Source: Opisthorchis felineus (Eukaryota > Platyhelminthes > Trematoda > Opisthorchiida > Opisthorchiidae). From it: a stretch of DNA of 64,000 bases. A program made the position numbers and the translations under genes. The notes below the pieces were generated by a model. It made no database searches and was not told the DNA's origin. It was given only the letters and a program-made list of their open reading frames with translations. The DNA is taken from positions 106,115 to 170,114 of the forward strand of contig SJOL01002920.1 of assembly GCA_004794785.1 (NCBI GenBank), read 5' to 3'. Below, one piece after another: positions 24,501 to 39,500 of the stretch. Position 1 is the stretch's first letter. The number at the start of each line of letters is the position of its first letter.

Positions 24501-27500
24501 CGTTGGGTTTACGCGAAATATTTGAAACAACGTCTCCTATATCTGTTACTATCAGTTATCCTAGGAAACAAAACTGAAAAGCGTGTCATTTCCACGTTTC
24601 ACTGGTTTTGCCGGACATACTGTCTCGAGCCATTTGAATGCTGATTATTCCCCGAAAGAGCCCTCTAATTCATTTACGCTCCGATAACAAGGAAGTAAAT
24701 GTGATAAAACATTCACAAGGAAACAGTCAACAACAGATGGAAAAGGCTGCTTGGCAAATGAACAAAGTTCTGAATGTGTATGCAAATTGGTTCAGAAACA
24801 AAAAGTGCACTCTGGTAGGAAATTTATTGCGGTAGGATTTAAATATAGCTATCAGTGTGGCGAAAAACAAAATCTATCTTTTCACAGGTTTACCTCGAAG
24901 GCAAAACGCACCAACTGAAAATAATGCTATTTTGATTTGTGTTGCTCAATCAGAATATTTTGTAGACGATAAAATAGTATAAAAAGCATAAAGCTTGCCA
25001 GTGGACAAGCGGTATTCGGAAATAAGAGAGAAGTTCCATCAAGGTAAGACAGAGACACCACCCAAAACTGGGTCGGACACTGCTTTACACTGGATTTACT
25101 GTGGACCTTCAAGTATACACTGTGAAGTATTGGGATGATGAGTCGGCCGGCTTTGAACTGATTCTGACAGCTACTGGCTGGCTGCTGGCCTTGTAACTTG
25201 TTACAGGCTCTGCATCACCTCATATCTATACTAGAAGTCGTTGAACCTCCGAAACTGCGAACGGATATTGCTGGATAGCACTGCAGGGTAGGCATGTTGA
25301 TGTTGAGGCCCGTGGAATCATCTCGCCAGCCTGTGTGAGGTTTCCTTACCAATTTCGACAGTTAGGCTTTTGATGTGATGCCTTGGCAACTAACCAAAGT
25401 TCATTAAGCTTGTAATTGAGGCAAAAACGCAAGAGGATTGTAAGCATGTGCAATTGCAGAGCGTTCTGACATTGTCAGCAAACAAAATTCGAGTTCGAAA
25501 GGGCAGTATACAGATATATATATATATATATATNCATGCGCATCCTCAAACCAAGAATTTAAACATCTTTGGAAAACGAAGATTGACTGACTCAAGCCAA
25601 TCATAAAATAGGATAAATGTTATTGCCCGCACGGTCATAAACAATCAGTACCTACAAGCAGTATCGCAAAACTAATTGTTGGGCCTTCAATCCTAGGTTT
25701 TATTTTTAGTTCAGTGGGTGCGTTTTGCCCTGAAACACTTGTTTAACATCGTATTTGATAAAAACAGGTTCAAACAGGATAGTATTCGCAAAAGGATGAA
25801 TAGGCAGTGTAACGAAATCAGACAGGATAGTGGGTGTGGTGAGAACAAGTTTATCCAAACAATACATCAGAATTAATTGACAACCTGTCTAACAGAGAAA
25901 TTTGCATAAGATCAAAAAACGTTGTTAGGTGGCAGCTGTCCCGTGGGCGGTGACATTTGGCGTACCGGGCTGAGCGACATATCGCATGCTATCTGGCCAC
26001 AATAAACAAAACGTACTGAAGTCAAACTATCCGGTTGGTGTGTGATTTTCTTGGATTTTCTCGTTGCAGAACAAATTTGTGCAATCTAAGTAGATTTGAT
26101 GAAAACTGGGTACGACATCAGTGAGCAAGGAAATGCATGGTACTCCACCTCAATCCATCTATTCGACAGCATAGATAAGACTGACTTGGATACGTGTGCA
26201 GTCGTACCGGGTAAGCAACCATTAATGAAGTCCGGAATCAAACAATGGAACTGGTAAGCACTCATCCAAATTCCTAACGGCTTTCTCTCCTTTGGCTTTG
26301 GTAGGGGGTGGTCGCGGTGTGCCCGCTGTCAGTCGTTCGAAGATCATCCATCAGACAAACGCTACTATACAGAACGACGTATTCCGACGAAAATGTATTG
26401 TATCGAAGTTGATGAACAGAGAGATGCTATGTGCATTAGAATTCGTGACGACAATGCGTAATTTCTCACTCAATCCACTCTAATCTACTCGACTTATTGC
26501 AAAAAAACTAGCCCAGGTCTACGGATGACTTCCGGTCAGTCAGAATTCATGAAAAATCAAGTTAACAAGAGGCAAGCAGAAAAACATACGGCGTCACCTT
26601 AGAGGCACACTAGCCAAGCTAAATCCATCGCTACATTCACATTCACTGCGCGTGTACGATCAGTAGTCACAAACCGCCGGAATTTGGGCTGTGGGTCAAT
26701 GCGCCGTAAGAAGTGGTCTCGATAAATCTAGCTGGTGAAGGATTGTGCCCTCAGGAATATGCTTGAGCCATGAATGGTTGGCTCAACAGTGCGGAGATGT
26801 GACAGGACAGAGAAACGACAAAATCTGGGATCCGAGGAATCGATGAAATGGCGAACAGAGAAAATGGTAAGACAAAATGTCAAAGTGAGACTGTAGTTTG
26901 TCTTCGACGAAAAGCCATGAATTGTAAGCCACACTTCGTTGACTCCTCAAATGATGTGAAGAAAAATTCAGCTTCAGTTGATGAAGCATTGAGTGCTATT
27001 TTGAATCCGGTGGTGGTACAAATTCATACAACAGCATAGCCCACTCACGAGTGCTTAGGTTTGCCTGAGGCTTCATCTACTTCTCTTATTTAAAATAAGT
27101 TGATAGAAAAAAGTACCTGAAAGCGATATATACCGAAGTCATGTATACATTAGAGCGAGTATTCATGATGAATCCTTCCGTCCTCAGCCTAAGCGATTAC
27201 GACGTCGTGCAACACGACAAATACATCGTCTCATTTTGGTCAAGTAAAGGAGGGGCTAGGAAGAAGCTGAAAGAGTAAACTTTAGAACATACCCCAAAGC
27301 AGCAAAGCTTTATTGACAAGTCCGGCAGTTGAAGCAAAACTAAGTTAACGTAGAATATGAACAAGTCTCCCAGGCTGTCTCTATGATCTGCGTTTGCACT
27401 TAGCTTTTGTTCGTTCCTTGCTTTGTCTGCAAGGCAAGATTCAAATAGTAACACAAGATGAAACTGAGACCAAGCACTGCTTACTGTGCCATCCACCCTA

Positions 27501-30500
27501 CTAGGTGGTATGTTTACTTAAGTTCCACGCATTTCGATGCTGTTCTTGTTGTCTTTCGAAGTTTCCACACAAATGAAACTCTTGCGTAAAACGCAGTACC
27601 GCACACCGAGTTTTACACTATTCCAACCATGATCTAGATGGAGCTAGCTCGTCCACCAGACAAACGCTACTATACAGAACGACGTATTCCGACGAAAATG
27701 TATTGTACCGAAGTTGATGACCAGAGAGATGCTATGTGCGTCAGAATTTGTAACGACAGTGAGTAATTTCTCACTCAATCCACTCTAATCCATTCGCCTT
27801 TTGCACAAAAACTAGCCCAGGTCTATCCTAGCCCGACTATCCTACGCTGTTATCACTACCAAGTACTATTAATGATCATCATCTTCGTCTCTATTGGCAG
27901 GAATGTATTGTGCTGGAACCTTCCGTTTTCTGTGTGAAAGTACTTTATTTTCGTCGTTGTAAATGGTGGACCTCCGCAGTGACTAAGGCTCTGTGTTTTT
28001 CTTCATAAAAAACCTGGTGACTTGAAGCATTATGAACGACACATCATTTTATTAAACAAACTAATGGATCTTGAGACGATCATTGATAAGAACCAAGTTT
28101 CGCACAGCAATCATGCTCATGGCGTCCGAAATTGCGCTTGAAAAAGAGCCAATTCTCTAAAAGTTAGAGAGAGACATTCTACAAGTAGGCTCACTGTTTA
28201 CTGCGATAGAAATGTGACGACAGTAACACGCATCCTCCAGCCGATCAGAATCTCTCTATTTATAGAAGCAACCATGTTTCCTTGCACGGATGAAGGACGA
28301 AAGCGAAAGGTTCAGCCCTAGAAACCTCACAACCCGATCACCTAACGGTTGACCGTGACCAACGACGCATTATCTAATAAGGTTGAAATAATTTTGAAAG
28401 CCTATAGTTCGACACCAATCAACACGCATCTGCTGGGCGCAGCAATATCAGGAATCAGTTAATCCTTTACTCGCTGTATGCTCAAGCTCGGTCATCCCCA
28501 CCGCCAAGTAGAGCAGACATCCGGTAAAGCTGCTTCAGGAAGACTGAATCGTGTGTCGTGCAGCAGCCTATACCGTAAATGTCACGAAGCGTTACATACC
28601 CTCAGATAAAATGAAATTTCAAAGGACATACAAGTTCCTTGAAATACATTCTCTTACAAACTATGTTGGTGTTAACACGATGCTCAACTAAGTTCCCGGT
28701 GACGCTCTCATTTATGATAGTCTTCAAATGAATCTGTTCATTGCATATGTTTGCACTCAGTCTGTTTTGGTTACTTACTATGAAACAACCAGCAAAAGGT
28801 CGGGAAAGTTTAGAAGCGACCGAACACTGAGGTAATTAAGTACGGGTACACTGGTGAACATGAGGATCCGATAATGAATTTCTGCACCACAAAACGAATT
28901 CCGTCAGTACCGTGGGTGTTCTCAGCGAAAACAACCGTGAATCAGCTGCATTATTTTATAGAAAAATTCGGGAAGATTTGGAATATGAACTAGTCGTAGG
29001 TGGAGATGCCTTTCAGTTTATTGCTGCAGACCCCTAAAAAGTACACTTACTCTCTGTTGCCACGTCGCCCTGTTTTTCGATGTCCGTTAGGCGTTCGTAC
29101 TTTGATTGCCCAATAACAGGCTGTTCGTCCTCACAAACAATATTGGTATGCGCGAAGCCTCCTCTGTGTTGCTGCACGCTTTGCTGCTGTTCGATCTCCG
29201 TATGGTGCACACGCGGGCAGAAGTTCGGGTGCTGGCGACACCAGAGGTTGAGGAATGCATCGAGTTTCGGGTTCACGTACATGAATGCAACGTAGACACC
29301 GTACAGAATGAGAAAAATAAGTGCTTCGTACCTGTAACAAAAGGAAGAGGAGTTCATTTCACAACACTAAAAAGCGGTGGCCGACATAAATGGGCTATGG
29401 ATAACATCCGTAACAGTACATTCGATAATGTAATATCCAAAGTCTGGCGATTTGGTCCAGTACAGTGGTCGCCCCTCCACCTCAAACCAAATAAACAGGT
29501 CACATGCAAGCAACTCAGGAGAATAACCAAGACAGTGATTGGTCCAAAAATATCAGACTATCCGACAAATGCGCAACACAGAATATGGGCCAACTGCCTG
29601 GAGGTGCAGTGGAATAGAATGCTGGTTGTATGAATCCGATTCGAATTGTCACACATGGTTGAATTGCTCTCCTATTCAAAAACCGCGCCGTCATTTCTGA
29701 GGCCGAAGCTATTGTTCTGAGTGCTTTCTGGCATTCTTATTCATTCCATCATTATTCATATTCACATTAAAAAGCAACCATATATGAAAAAGCAATCGAG
29801 AAAGAACTCCAGATTACTGTTGGGTGTTACGGTGGTGTACTGTTATAGAATAGGATGAAGGTCCGCGCTCTAGTCTGAGTTCCTGAAACTTAAATTCTTT
29901 GTCCTACTTCAACGGGACATAGGATGGGTCACGCACAATGATGAGGAGGACACGTAAAAATTGGACTCGAACGCCCTTCTTAGCTTAGTTGGTTTTTTAT
30001 CCAAGGCAAAAACGTTGAGCACGGCACACAAGACTGCCTACCAAGAAAAAAGCCACGAATTGTATGTATATGAAAGGTTCGCTATTCAATCTTGGCAGAA
30101 CTCTCCGTAAACTGTTGCTGAAAATTTTTTCGGTAGATCAACACCTATCGTTCTTCTTGAGGCTCATCAGGTACACGTGGTTCCTATCAATCTTCACTCC
30201 AGTTTGTATCCGTTGTTTCATTTTACTTCACCAATTATAAGTGATGAAATAGTGTTTAATTTCGATAGCGTGTACTCCTATTTTGAAGACCCGCCACTTT
30301 TTGCTTGCAGCTAAATCAGCCAATCAGCAAAACTTCAACAGATGAGATGACTCACGGATTGTGAAGAGCTCGATAGGATGCCTTCAAGAATTAATAACAG
30401 TCGGGAAAGAATGTTCAGTACGGAACATTTTTTATACCAATATGAATCGACTGTTGATTATCCGCCTAGATATTTGTGATTGACTCATTTCCACGGCTAA

Positions 30501-33500
30501 CTTGGACGTTGCCATATTCCAGTTACGACTGGCCCAATGAAGACGCAAGTAACAAGCATAGCGTTTCACTTCATAACAGATCTCCAACAAGCAGCACATC
30601 TGAGAATCACTTTACAAACTTCCATTCTTTTTGCGATAAAGATCATTCTCACAAACAAGCGGGAAACGCTTCTGGTTCCTCCACGTTCTGTCGACTAGTC
30701 AAACCAACCTACACAACATCTATTTTTGAAACAACTCCAGGTCGTGCGGCCTTTGTAATTAGAACATCATGAAAAGTGCTACAGGCCTGGGCTATGTGTA
30801 CGTTTCTGTGCCATGTTTACGAGGCCGGAGCATAGAGCAGGAAGTCACTCTCCAGCTGTGCTGGCGAAGGTCATGGAATCCATTATTGCTGACGATGCAG
30901 TTAAGTGTCACAACACATCATGTTAGCTCTGTCACAATATTTTCTCACGGTGGTTCTGCAGTACAACTCTCCTACTAGCCCGAGGATCATGATTAATAAC
31001 AGTAGATGCAAGCTTCTGAGTGGATAAGGCTTAGTGCTTTCAAAAGCACTTAACAACGATGGACACGACAAAAGGGCCCGTGAATTAATCGACTAACGCC
31101 AATTTCAGTAGAGATCTGAAATCAATACTTTTAACCGAACATGTCAAAAGAGAACGTTATCGGGAAGGTTGTCTGAGTGGTTGCAGGATTGGCGCTAACA
31201 TATTAGCAGACGTACACCGGTATTACATTCTGTTAGCTTATTTATCGGCATAGATTATTCACCCTTCCATGATAAAATCAGATCACATATGTGATTAAGT
31301 TAACCTGATCATATCAGATACAAGTACACCGATCCTTGGGAACTGGTCCACTGAGACGGTATTGAAAAACTAGCAGCCACATCACTAAAGAAAGTGCAGC
31401 TCAAAGGTCGAGTTCATTTTTTCTTGATGTGAACTTCTGACCTCAAAGACACAAAAAGGTAAAACAAAACGTACTCTAAAACCACTTGATGCATTGCACA
31501 CAAGTAACTTGTTTTCAGTCCGAAGGCAAGTTCAAGGAAATTAGTATTAAACTCAGTGATCAATTCCATTCGGTACGGAGATTTTCCAGCAGGAGACTAA
31601 AACATCATCATAAAGCTTTGAGTAAATGGACCTTATGTAGTTTCCTACCATAGCCTGTGGAATTAGTTCAAACGTACACATTCAATGCCCACGAACTGTG
31701 ACAAAACCAGAATGGTTTTGCCCTCCACTTTGCGTAAGTGCCAGACTTTACTCGCCAATAAATAACATCAAAGCATTGCTGCTGAACTACATTTTAAATA
31801 GGAGGTTGCCGAAAAGGAACAGAACAAAATAGCACATAAGTTTTCTGCATAGTGCATGAATTTTTTGGGATTATTGCGCCATCGTTGTACCAAGGCAATA
31901 ATATCAAAAGAGACGTATCCTCTGGGCAGCCTGAAGGTAATGAGATCCATGATCCCACTCAGTGGCATTCACAAGATAATGGAAAGCGTAGGTTTTCAAA
32001 TTCAGCGGTGAAAATTTCGTGATCATCGCCCTTGTTGGTACTTAGCGGATTAGAAGTGTTAGACAGTAGGCGACCTGAGTCTGTTCAAAAGTCTGTTGGA
32101 AGTGTGCGACTGTGGTTGCGTCTTCAGAACATACCTCCAGTGCACACCTAGCTATAATGTGGGATCGCACTACCAGATTTTGAGGTCCAATGGCATTGGA
32201 GTCGATTAAAGGACACTTGACTGACTTATTGTGCACGGCTTTAATACAAGCGCCTTGGTTGATCAGAACAAGGAGCCCGTGGTCTGTCGCTCGCATCTTG
32301 TCCTTGGGTGTCACATGTGCAATCAACTGCTGTTCCAACATCACTGACCTACATATCGATGAGTGTAGACCAGACCAAGTGAGTTATCGTGCTGACCTTG
32401 GGAAGCCGTGGAACTGGAAAGCTTAACAATAGCCCTGAGAAAAAGCACACCTGTTAAGTACCCCAGTGGTTAAATTGGATTAGGAATCTTGGTAATGTAA
32501 CATTTAGCGTTGTGTAGGGTGGCCGACTTGATAGATGCTTCGGAGCCAATACGTGGAGGCCTGAGAGATTTGTTGTGATTTGGCTACTATGCTATGTGCT
32601 ATCAGGTTACTCACAAAGTTCAGTTTATGATCTGGAAAAGTACTCCGAGTTCATGTGTAAGGAAATTCGTTTTCTGTAGTCCACAGTTCACCATTTCTGC
32701 AACCAACTGTCATCAATTTGTGCACTATTCAACGGTCTCCATGTCGTGAAACGTCAAGAAAACAGTGGGTTGTGGTGAAAGTAAGGATGGTCGAAGTTTA
32801 CGAAGGCTGACATGTAAGTTCGAAAAGTTACAGGTGTAAAAAATTTAAGTCTGAAATCGACATTATAGATTGACGCAGATTACAGTTTGACGATTTTTTT
32901 CGAACCGTGAAAACCAAACGCTAATTTAAACAACCTAAACGGGAGTCACGACGAACCACGGTTGTAGCAATCGACTGATATCGTTTCTTACACTTCACGC
33001 GATTCTCCTTGTGTAGCACGTATTCGATTCTATGGATGGCTGTTCAACTAATCAATCGTAATGCAAACATGCTCAGCTGTTGGAAATTTGAATTTTACAT
33101 TCGCGCCACTCTCGGTTGCATGAACCGCCTCCTGTCCTGGAGAATTACTGTAATGAGTCTGCCAAAAAAAGGACTGGACTCGAGTTTCGCTCTTATCACG
33201 ACTACTCAGCGTTGCACATCCTTGGCTGTGCCGGACCATGAAGACCTGACATCTGACATACGAGGCGAGTGTGCTACCACTATTCCAACAGCGCACACTG
33301 AACACAGCTGAATTATCACGTCCCTACATACGGGTCGAAGAAGTGACCCAACCAGGTCATCGCTGAAGTCGTCAGACGAACCGACTACACCGCTCAAGCG
33401 TGAACACGTTCGTCCGTCCGGACTTGATAATCCTGGTGGTCGAGTCCAGTGCGTCCCTACTTGGTGTGGACTCACCAGAATAAATGCAAGCCCCTCAGTC

Positions 33501-36500
33501 TGACAGATTTTCTCCAAACAAAAGCTTTTTACCATCAGTGTTGAGACACGTTAACAGCATGAAATATGGATTAGCAAGCTTCTGAGTGACCGCAACCGAC
33601 AATGAAAGTGACCTGGTGTAGCCTAGTTGTTTGTAAAACCTAGTGTGTAGAATTGAAAATGAGGCTGTCATGTTACACGGAGAGAACGGTGTCATATTCA
33701 TGTTACCATGTAGGTTCCCGGTAGGTTTCAAGCACTAATGGCTGGAGTGAATGGGAAGCCGTTGGTCGTCAGTTAAAATAGCCACTTCGTTGTCATTCGA
33801 ACCGATAACCTAAACCCAGGTAACACCTTCGTCCAGTGTGCATGAAAGAAGCGATGATCGGTGAACTCGTTGCACAGCATATCTATGGGCCGGATGACCA
33901 ACTCATCGCAAATGTAATTCGATGAATAGGACCAGATGGGGGACCGATGCCAGGTCTGCCTCGTGTGTCAAGTGCCCAGAGTTCAAAATCTGTACGAACG
34001 AGGATATGCACTACCGATAAAGCCTTGAAAAAGCAGACATCCAGATTATAAACTAACAAAAACAATCACGCAGGAACACGAGAAAGACTGTGCCAATGAG
34101 ACTGACCTAGATACAACTTCAGCAGCATGTTTTGAAGAGAGAGTTGGTAGCGTAAGATGAGGTCAACTTATGTTGAACGCTACGGCAAAGCGGCCCAAGG
34201 ATTGGGTCCGTATTCAAACTTGCCAGCAAGGTTTATCTCGTGAGTCTGTATTGATCTCCGACTTGTTAGTCTTCATATAGGGGACCAAAAACCTATTTTT
34301 GCGCTGATTGCTCAGCATGTATTTGTATCGTGCTCTTAGAAGGAGTTCCGTTACGAGTGTTGACCTCGACCTCTGACGGAAAATGATCCAGTCACATGGA
34401 AAACTCACAAATAACACGAGTACGGACACAGCAGTATCTGACAATTCACTGGGGAATGTAACTGTTTCATAGAGTGGATAAATTTCAGCCAAAACGCGGA
34501 GTAAATGGTTCCTCACTGACCACCCTCCACCATCCTATTCAAGTAGAAAACATTCACCTTTGAGTGACATTCGGACTTGCAGTATAGATTGAACTAGATT
34601 TTGACGACACCTCTGGACTGTGGCAAAACCAGATCATTTTGCAGACGTATCTAAAGCGGACGACTTGGGTACGAGTCACAATGGGAAATACAAGAGGACA
34701 ACAGCACAATCAGTGCCTTACATCAAGTGGGAGAAACAAACTGTCGTCCACTAAGCTAGCGCCTATTCTACCAAAGTTATTTAAACCGATCACAGAATGA
34801 TCCCCTCGATGACGGTAACGTTCCAAAAGGATGCTACTGTAAACTCGGTATTCGAAAAACCAGCCCTTACCTCACACTCTGAAGGCTCACAGTTTCGAAG
34901 AATGGATACGTTTTGGAACTTCAGGAATTTGAATGTAGATGGTGTGAAAACACTTTCTGTTACTTTAGAGAGTATTTCTGAGTAAATTTTCTGCATGTTT
35001 CAACAGGGTAATTGCAGCAACCCCTTGCCACATATCAGAGAGCAATTGAGTTATGGATGTTTAGCTGAATTTCAGCTTTCTAAGATATTGTACATAAGGA
35101 CACTGAAGTTACGAAAAAAATCCTACCTCACACATCAAACTTCAGCATCTAGATTGCAAACATCGCAACAGGTCATGAATAAACCCCCGTCTACTCACTA
35201 ATAACCCGATTCTCCAGAGGATTCAGACGTACGATCTTTTCCAACGTAACAGCTTTCTCCGAAATGAGGTCTTTTGACAGAGTAAGCTTGCCTGAGCTTC
35301 GCGTAACGTGCAAATTCTAAGGACAAGCTTGCGGAGCTGCGTTAAGTTTCACTAACTATTCCACACTAATTGAAAATGATATCTTTCTCCGACGGAGTTT
35401 CATAAAGTGCATTGCAGCGATGGCAGTTAGATTCGAATCACAAGCTGACCACAACCGACCAAACTTCCATATTTTCCGGTTACCATTGGACTAACAGCTC
35501 CAGCTGAACTCGCTGACAATGCCACAAAAAACAATGACTGATCTCGACTCACAGCACTTGCGTACACTCTAGAGTCAATCCGATTTGCAAATGAAGATTA
35601 GGCGGACAGGAAAAGTGCTACTTACCCGATGGACTGACACGGTCCGCATGTCAGTCTTTATGAACTTCGCCAAGTTAGGCCAACTCGTGGCTAAATATAT
35701 AAGCCACGTCGCTGTAACCTGCGTTCGACATAGGCTCCAATTCTACTCGAAACGAACACTATTGGGTTAAGCAGTTATGCTGTATTGGCAAAAAATCGCC
35801 TTAAAGCTCTGGATATAACGGAGCGCTAAACGGTGCTAGAATTGGTCTTGTTGATATACAGACCAATTTGACTACTTGCTAACACTAGCTAGCCATATGT
35901 GCACTTTCGGGGCGTCATGTGAGTGATGCAGCCGCTAGGCCACTCTCCATGCACAGAATGGGGTTCAACTTTTCACTTTTCTGTACATGAATTCACAATC
36001 GTAGACCATCAGTTGGACATGCTGATGACTTGAGAACTGTCCTCATACTGTTTACACTCCAGGTTTATTCCCTCAGGTTTACACCGAGTGCAAGGCTCAG
36101 TGAAAACATGTGGCCTTACACAGTGTGCACGGAGACAGTTCGAGGCGACACGCAAATGCAGAACTGGATATCAGTCCACCATGAACCCTGCTTTAGGCTG
36201 AAACCAGCTTTGACTTGTCCGTCTTAAGTGCCGCCTAACCTAGAGACCTAAATCCGACCGAGTGAGATAGAGTTCAGCACAGATAGAGGGCTCAAATGAT
36301 GGCCCACAGCCATCCGTTATACTAGTTAGTCCCAAGCACATTTGATGGACTGATCAAAACCTCCAATTGTGGTCGATTGTTCAACTATCCTTTCAGCTTA
36401 ACAGCGATGTCGTGAACGATCCATAACTAGCTGGGGTAAGGGATTTGGTCTAGATTTTAAAAGCCTGTAATTGAAGATCGTTCAAGGTGAGCAGTGTCAA

Positions 36501-39500
36501 CACAACCACAACGTAGATCAAGTATTTCGTCGGATTGATGATGCTGTTTAGAACACAACCACTTACCTCACCGAAATAAGGGGCATATGATAAGGTGACT
36601 TCAGCTACCGTCTGTGATTTATCAGAATTCAGAGGTGAATTATTTCTATGATGATCATAAGGCGGCTTGTGAATACAGGTGGACCTAGGGTTTAAATGAA
36701 TCTCCCAACATCTTTACTTCCATACTCCCGTTCAAAGTCTCGATAACCTACAAGCAGTTGGTAGTTGGCGTATTGATGAACTATCAGTAAAGACAGCTAC
36801 AGCACGCAAGAGGCTCCCATTGAAAGCATAATGAGCGAACAAACTAGTGTGCTAGTAAAAGTTGTCCGTTCATGGGATCATTCCTACTCACGGTATCTCA
36901 GGTAGTTTTCTTGTTTCTTTATTCGATTTCTACCAGAAAATTGCGGGGCCGTATGATTGGAACTTTAGCCACCTTCGCCTCCAGTAAATACAAGGCACAC
37001 AATACAAGCTTAGGTGACTGATAAGTGGCGCTTTACTATTGTGCCAGTTGGAACAAGAAAGCCCTCGAAGTGTATGCAATTACAATAAAGTCGACGCAGT
37101 GGAGAGAAAATAATCCCATTTCCATCCTGCTTTTGGCAGACAAAACTGGTGAATGTTTGTCACCATGGTAACCATAGGGATACATAAAGGTCCCATTGAA
37201 TTCACAAACATGGTGGTGTAGAAAGCACATTATGTCCGAAAATTGGTGGGCTGTTTGCAATTAACGGTATTATTACTTTAAAAAATATCTTACTCCAGTA
37301 CGTTAACCTTCTTCGTCTCTTCATCTGAATTCCTTAAGTTTAGATAGTAAAGCGCTCGCAGACTTCCGGAATTTAGGAGAAACTAATGTGATCAGAGGTC
37401 ACATTGACTCTCACAAAATCAGAACATTACTATTGACTGGTTGTAGGTTGTTGTTTTCATAAACCTATGGTCTTCGGTAATGAGCGGAACATACAACGCA
37501 AGACTAAAATGCAGCACACAAACGCACCTGGATGATTCATTCAGTGCACCATCAACTAAACTAAAGAGAGTGGTGATGAACCGACGTGGTCCGTAAAGTT
37601 GTTTGTGTTCTTCGGATAGAATACTCAGAACGTTGACAGTGCTATAGCACTTTCCTGTGCCTGTCTTCTACGAACGGATTAGTTGGCATCAGGTGCTTAT
37701 TACCAAGATGTGTAGCGGAGCAACGAAGCAATTTCTTATGAGTAATATTCTCATTACCATTTTCCAGTATTTGCACAACTAGCTCTGGTCTTTAAGATGG
37801 CAAAATATATATGGAGAATCGTTAGGCTGCCCAAATGTCCCTCCTGCTACAAAACTGACCCCTTTACTCTTAAAGTGATCAGTACTGTGCAAGAATCACT
37901 TTTGGTCGGTCCATTGTGACGTCTATAAAATGATCGCGGCGACAGGCAAATTTAACATCAAGCTCTTTTCACACTACTCACTCGTACTAACCACTGTTTC
38001 CCATATAATCATTCGTGGACACGTTTACATTTTGAAAGCTGGACTGTTGACCGTACACTGAAGTTGAAGTCGCTTCCTTCATAAGTAGTTAAAAACTAAG
38101 CCGGGAGTTCTTTTACTGCGGTACTGACTGAGCACTGAGGTACATGCAAGCTTGGAAAATACGGGAAGATTTGAAGTGAAGATCGAAATGCGAAACGAAT
38201 GTATACAAAGTTGACCTTTAGGTGGTAAACGGGCTAATGATCAACGCTTGTAATAACTATACAGCGAAACAGAAAACCATCACTCGAACATCTTGTAATA
38301 TGAAAAATTGCAGTTGCATAACAGTAGTCGGTAGTAGTGCTGAAATGTTCCGGTTACATCATCAACATCATCATGCACAGCATAACATCAGTGGTACACT
38401 TGTGTTTCGGTGCCACACAACCATGATTTATTTGAAAGCCTTATGGCGAAAAAAGAATAGTGGACAAAGAAGGGACTTAGTGCTAGTCTAAAACAACCAT
38501 TTCGAGGTGCCCACATCGCCAGACACTCACTCAGGTGATCTGAGTTGGCGTATTGACATCGGTTGCTAGCCATTTCCTGCAGCGTCTCCAACTAGGTGCA
38601 GTGGTGATCACGCGTTTTCCAACCTGGAAGGCGAGTCGCACCGACAAAACCTAGACCTTTCGTAATCTCTTTCATACCCCTATGATAAGCCAAAAGTTGG
38701 CCACCTCTCTGCTTCCATCACTCTGAATGCGGCACGGAAAACAGCACTCTCTCCGGCAAACGATGGTTCGGCGTGCACAATACACAACTTAACCAGCGCA
38801 GCTTCTCGTGCTGGACACGTTCTTCAATGGAAGCCCTCCCCGTTGCACAACCGAGCACTCGCTTTCTAGCTGCTTCGTTACGATTCCGCGACACCAACCC
38901 ACACGAGCTACGGTCGTGGGAAAACGGTTGTCGAAGACCTGAAGACGTCTCAGTTACGCTGGTCGAACAGGCCAAATCTCACAGCCATACCACAAAACAG
39001 CCTGCACTGTAGTCTGATACATACGTTTCTAGAGATTCAGAGATGTGCTACTTTGACGCCACGGTGTATCATATTAGCAAAGGTGCCCCAAGCCTTGCAG
39101 GTTCGTGCATTGACTTATTCTGTCACACTACAGTAGGAACTTATACAACTTCCGAGATAGGTAAAACGCTCCACAACTTCGAGTACCTCTCCCTGGATTG
39201 TAACTGCCGTGTCCAGGAGCATGAACTTAAACCTTGTAGATGAAAAGCACATGTCGAAGGACGGAATGATATTGGTCAGTTAGTCAAATAAGACGTGCGC
39301 CTTCTTTTCCTCTTCGAAGACGACAGCGATGTCGTCTGCATATTCCAGGTTGACAAGGATTTCGACAGCAGCTATGTGAACACCAGGGTTTTGAAGACCC
39401 TCCAGTGTTCGTCTAATTATCTCGTCCATCACGGAAGTAAATAGAAATGGAGAGTGTGAGCGCCCCTCACTGACACCGCTTTGTGTACGGAAGCTTAGGA

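Noticed and set aside
29106..29633. 175-codon plus-strand frame
   Set aside because: It overlaps NCKX exon 5 on the opposite strand; the real coding sense is minus.
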